Of a stretch of DNA of 35,959 nucleotides, positions 34,487 through 35,959 are shown piece by piece. The DNA comes from CAZHBA01 sp964530225. Its GTDB lineage: Bacteria; Pseudomonadota; Alphaproteobacteria; UBA6615. Each line of letters begins with the position of its first letter. Position 1 is the first letter of the stretch. The position numbers and the translations under genes were made by a program. Under the pieces are notes generated by a model. That model searched no databases and had not been told where the DNA came from. It saw only the letters and a program-made list of their open reading frames with translations. The stretch spans positions 1-35,959 of the forward strand of contig CAZHBA010000118.1 of the NCBI GenBank assembly GCA_964530225.1, written 5' to 3'.

Positions 34487-35599
34487 TCAGTAAGCGTAGA
34501 TCGCCGGGCCGCCTTCAGTGACGGGAACCGCCGGCCCACGTCCATAGATGTCCGGATAGAGCTTCTCGCCGCCAAAGACTTCCGGGTTGATGAGTGATGG
34601 CGGACGCTCGCCCTTGATGAGCGCGACGATTTCCTTGGCGACCGTGTTTAGCAAGGTGCCGCGCGTGTCCCAGGTGGCGCCGCCATTGTGGGGCGTAAGA
34701 ATTACATTCTCCATTTTGCAAAGCTCTTCGGGAACTTCTACTTCCCACTGCTCAGGCGGCTCGGTGGCGAAAGTTTCTAGTCCCGCACCGGCAATCTTAC
34801 CCTGATTTAGCGCCTCGATGAGGTCGGCCTCGACCACGACACGGCCGCGCGCGGTGTTGATGAAGAAGGCCGTAGGTTTCATCAACGCGAAATGGCGGGC
34901 GCCGATCAGGTCGGTGGTCTCGGGTGTGAGGTTGCACGCGACAACAAGAAAGTCCGCCTGCCGGAAAACGTCATCTAAGTCGCCGACCCACTCGACATCG
35001 AGTGCCTTCTCTTTGTCTGCGCGAAGCCTTGAACGCTTGTTGTAGACGACCTTCATACCCAGGGTGCGAAACACTGGGGCCGCGAACTGGCCCAAATTTC
35101 CCATACCCACCATCCCGACCGTCATGCCTGGACAGCCCACACCCATCAGCGCCATCGTCTGGTTCTGCTTGAACTTACCGGCGTGGGTATAGCGGTCCGC
35201 TTCGATGACGCGATAGGCCAGATTGAGAACCATGGCAACCGTCAGGTCGGCGGTGTTTTTGCTGGGTCCGCCACTAGGCAGCACATCCCGTGCGGATGGT
35301 TTCATCCCGATACTGACAACGGGAACCTTAAGCTCAAGCGCCACGTCATAGTCGACCATCCCGGTTTTACCACCGAGGATGCCGACCCCTTTCAGATTGG
35401 GGTTCGCCCTGAGGACTTCCGCAGGAATGAAGTTCTCATGCAGGGCCAGTAAATAGTCGTGGCGCTTCGCCACGCCGATCATCTCGTCCATGCTGATCAT
35501 GCGATCGAGATGGGGGTAGACCGTCACGTTGGCGACGGGCAGCAGCGTGTCGATGGCGACCTGGGGGATCGGTTGGAAGACGAAGACACTCGGTTTCAT
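34487..35599 (-). CDS. D-isomer-specific 2-hydroxyacid dehydrogenase
   Basis: This NAD-dependent enzyme interconverts 2-keto acids and D-2-hydroxy acids (glycerate, phosphoglycerate or similar; not resolved). The 370 residues carry the Rossmann motif VGMVGMGNLGQFAAPV at about 161-176 and the catalytic Arg251 (NTARG), Glu280 (ATEPPE) and His304 (TPHNGGAT). An unusual C-terminal extension of about 30 residues ends PVTEGGPAIYAY. ATG at 35599 is preceded by TTAGGAT. The neighbouring hydrolase suggests a small catabolic module. Confidence 0.93.
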   Translation of the reverse strand: MKPSVFVFQPIPQVAIDTLLPVANVTVYPHLDRMISMDEMIGVAKRHDYLLALHENFIPAEVLRANPNLKGVGILGGKTGMVDYDVALELKVPVVSIGMKPSARDVLPSGGPSKNTADLTVAMVLNLAYRVIEADRYTHAGKFKQNQTMALMGVGCPGMTVGMVGMGNLGQFAAPVFRTLGMKVVYNKRSRLRADKEKALDVEWVGDLDDVFRQADFLVVACNLTPETTDLIGARHFALMKPTAFFINTARGRVVVEADLIEALNQGKIAGAGLETFATEPPEQWEVEVPEELCKMENVILTPHNGGATWDTRGTLLNTVAKEIVALIKGERPPSLINPEVFGGEKLYPDIYGRGPAVPVTEGGPAIYAY

Positions 35600-35659
35600 G
35601 GGCGAATCCTAATTTTTGCGGCGGTGACCTGGCCGCATAAATTGACCGACATACTCCAG

Positions 35660-35737
35660 ATGAGATGCGGTTTGTGAGGGGACGGTAGTGCGGATTGCCT
35701 GCCGCGGCAATGTTGAGGGCGGTGCGGAACGGTATTC
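35660..35737 (-). repeat. 78-bp inverted repeat, right copy
   Basis: Reverse-complement partner of 33285-33362 (71 of 78 identical). It lies 61 bases upstream of the dehydrogenase start and points into that gene, mirroring the left copy. Confidence 0.85.
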
Positions 35738-35822
35738 GCCTGGATTTGGTGGGAATTGCCGTGAGCACCGCGCTCGCAGCTTACTGATGTCTGCAAATGG
35801 GATGGACCGGCTGCTTCTCCCG

Positions 35823-35852
35823 GCGGGTTAGTCTGAGAAGACTTTAACCCGC
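35823..35852 (+). ncRNA. Hairpin in the left end of an IS110-type element (possible bridge RNA part)
   Basis: GCGGGTTA (35823-35830) pairs with TAACCCGC (35845-35852), and inside it GTCT pairs with AGAC around a GAGA loop with a TT bulge. It lies 22 bases before the transposase start. IS110-group elements encode a target-guiding bridge RNA in the non-coding left end, so this hairpin may belong to one; the rest of the structure was not resolved. Confidence 0.35.
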
Positions 35853-35873
35853 GATCACAAGGAGCAGCATGCG

Positions 35874-35959
35874 ATGACAAACCATCCCGAAGACAACACT
35901 CGCACTCTGGCTTCAATTGGCATCGATACCGGCAAGGACGTTTTCCATATGGGGGACGG
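35874..35959 (+). CDS. IS110-family transposase (partial, N-terminus)
   Basis: The frame begins ATG at 35874 with AAGGAG at 35859-35864 and runs off the window after 28 residues. The segment LASIGIDTGKDVFHMG has the first catalytic aspartate of the RuvC-like DEDD domain in the IGIDxGKxxFH pattern seen at the start of IS110 transposases. Only the left end of the element is visible. Confidence 0.75.
   Translation, partial: MTNHPEDNTRTLASIGIDTGKDVFHMGD

Overview
The window looks like chromosomal DNA of a GC-rich alphaproteobacterium of Rhodospirillales type. This rests on gene order, not on any search: rpsF-rpsR-rplI with dnaB-alr-mlaE, fabD-fabG-acpP-fabF-mltG-yicC-gmk, and lptF-lptG-lptD-surA-pdxA-rsmA next to pepA-holC-ndk are arrangements familiar from that group. 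Genes are tightly packed, with many ATGA-type start/stop overlaps and several GTG or TTG starts.

Positions 1-25014 are core genome. The minus-strand block dnaB-alr-mlaE (1-3104) covers replication, cell-wall precursor supply and lipid transport. It is separated from the ribosomal operon rpsF-rpsR-rplI (5749-7187) by an NAD(P)H oxidoreductase gene and a cyclopropane fatty acid synthase gene. The plus-strand fatty-acid and wall cluster runs from 7527 to 14570, with a decayed short-chain dehydrogenase pseudogene on the opposite strand between mltG and yicC. The outer-membrane biogenesis operon lptF-lptG-lptD-surA-pdxA-rsmA occupies 14578-22274 on the minus strand. Divergent from it are pepA, holC and ndk (22510-25014).

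Positions 25015-35959 are accessory. They hold a minus-strand inositol-phosphate cluster: myo-inositol-1-phosphate synthase, an IMPase-family phosphatase with a frameshift, and a fused cytidylyltransferase/CDP-alcohol phosphotransferase with a large internal deletion. These are the activities needed to make di-myo-inositol phosphate, or an inositol phospholipid, and an MscS-type osmotic channel lies just upstream. Around them are an OLD-like ATPase fragment, an IS1380-family transposase remnant, a possible IS110-like remnant, an orphan MreB paralogue, a tyrosine recombinase with AT-rich upstream DNA, a convergent amidohydrolase / 2-hydroxyacid dehydrogenase pair, and the start of an IS110-family element running off the right edge.

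Two repeat systems stand out. A palindrome with core GTCCGCTTT / AAAGCGGAC was seen four times, all in the accessory part; two copies lie in direct orientation on either side of the recombinase gene. A 78-bp inverted repeat (71 of 78 identical) lies upstream of both members of the amidohydrolase/dehydrogenase pair. No tRNA, rRNA or CRISPR array was seen.
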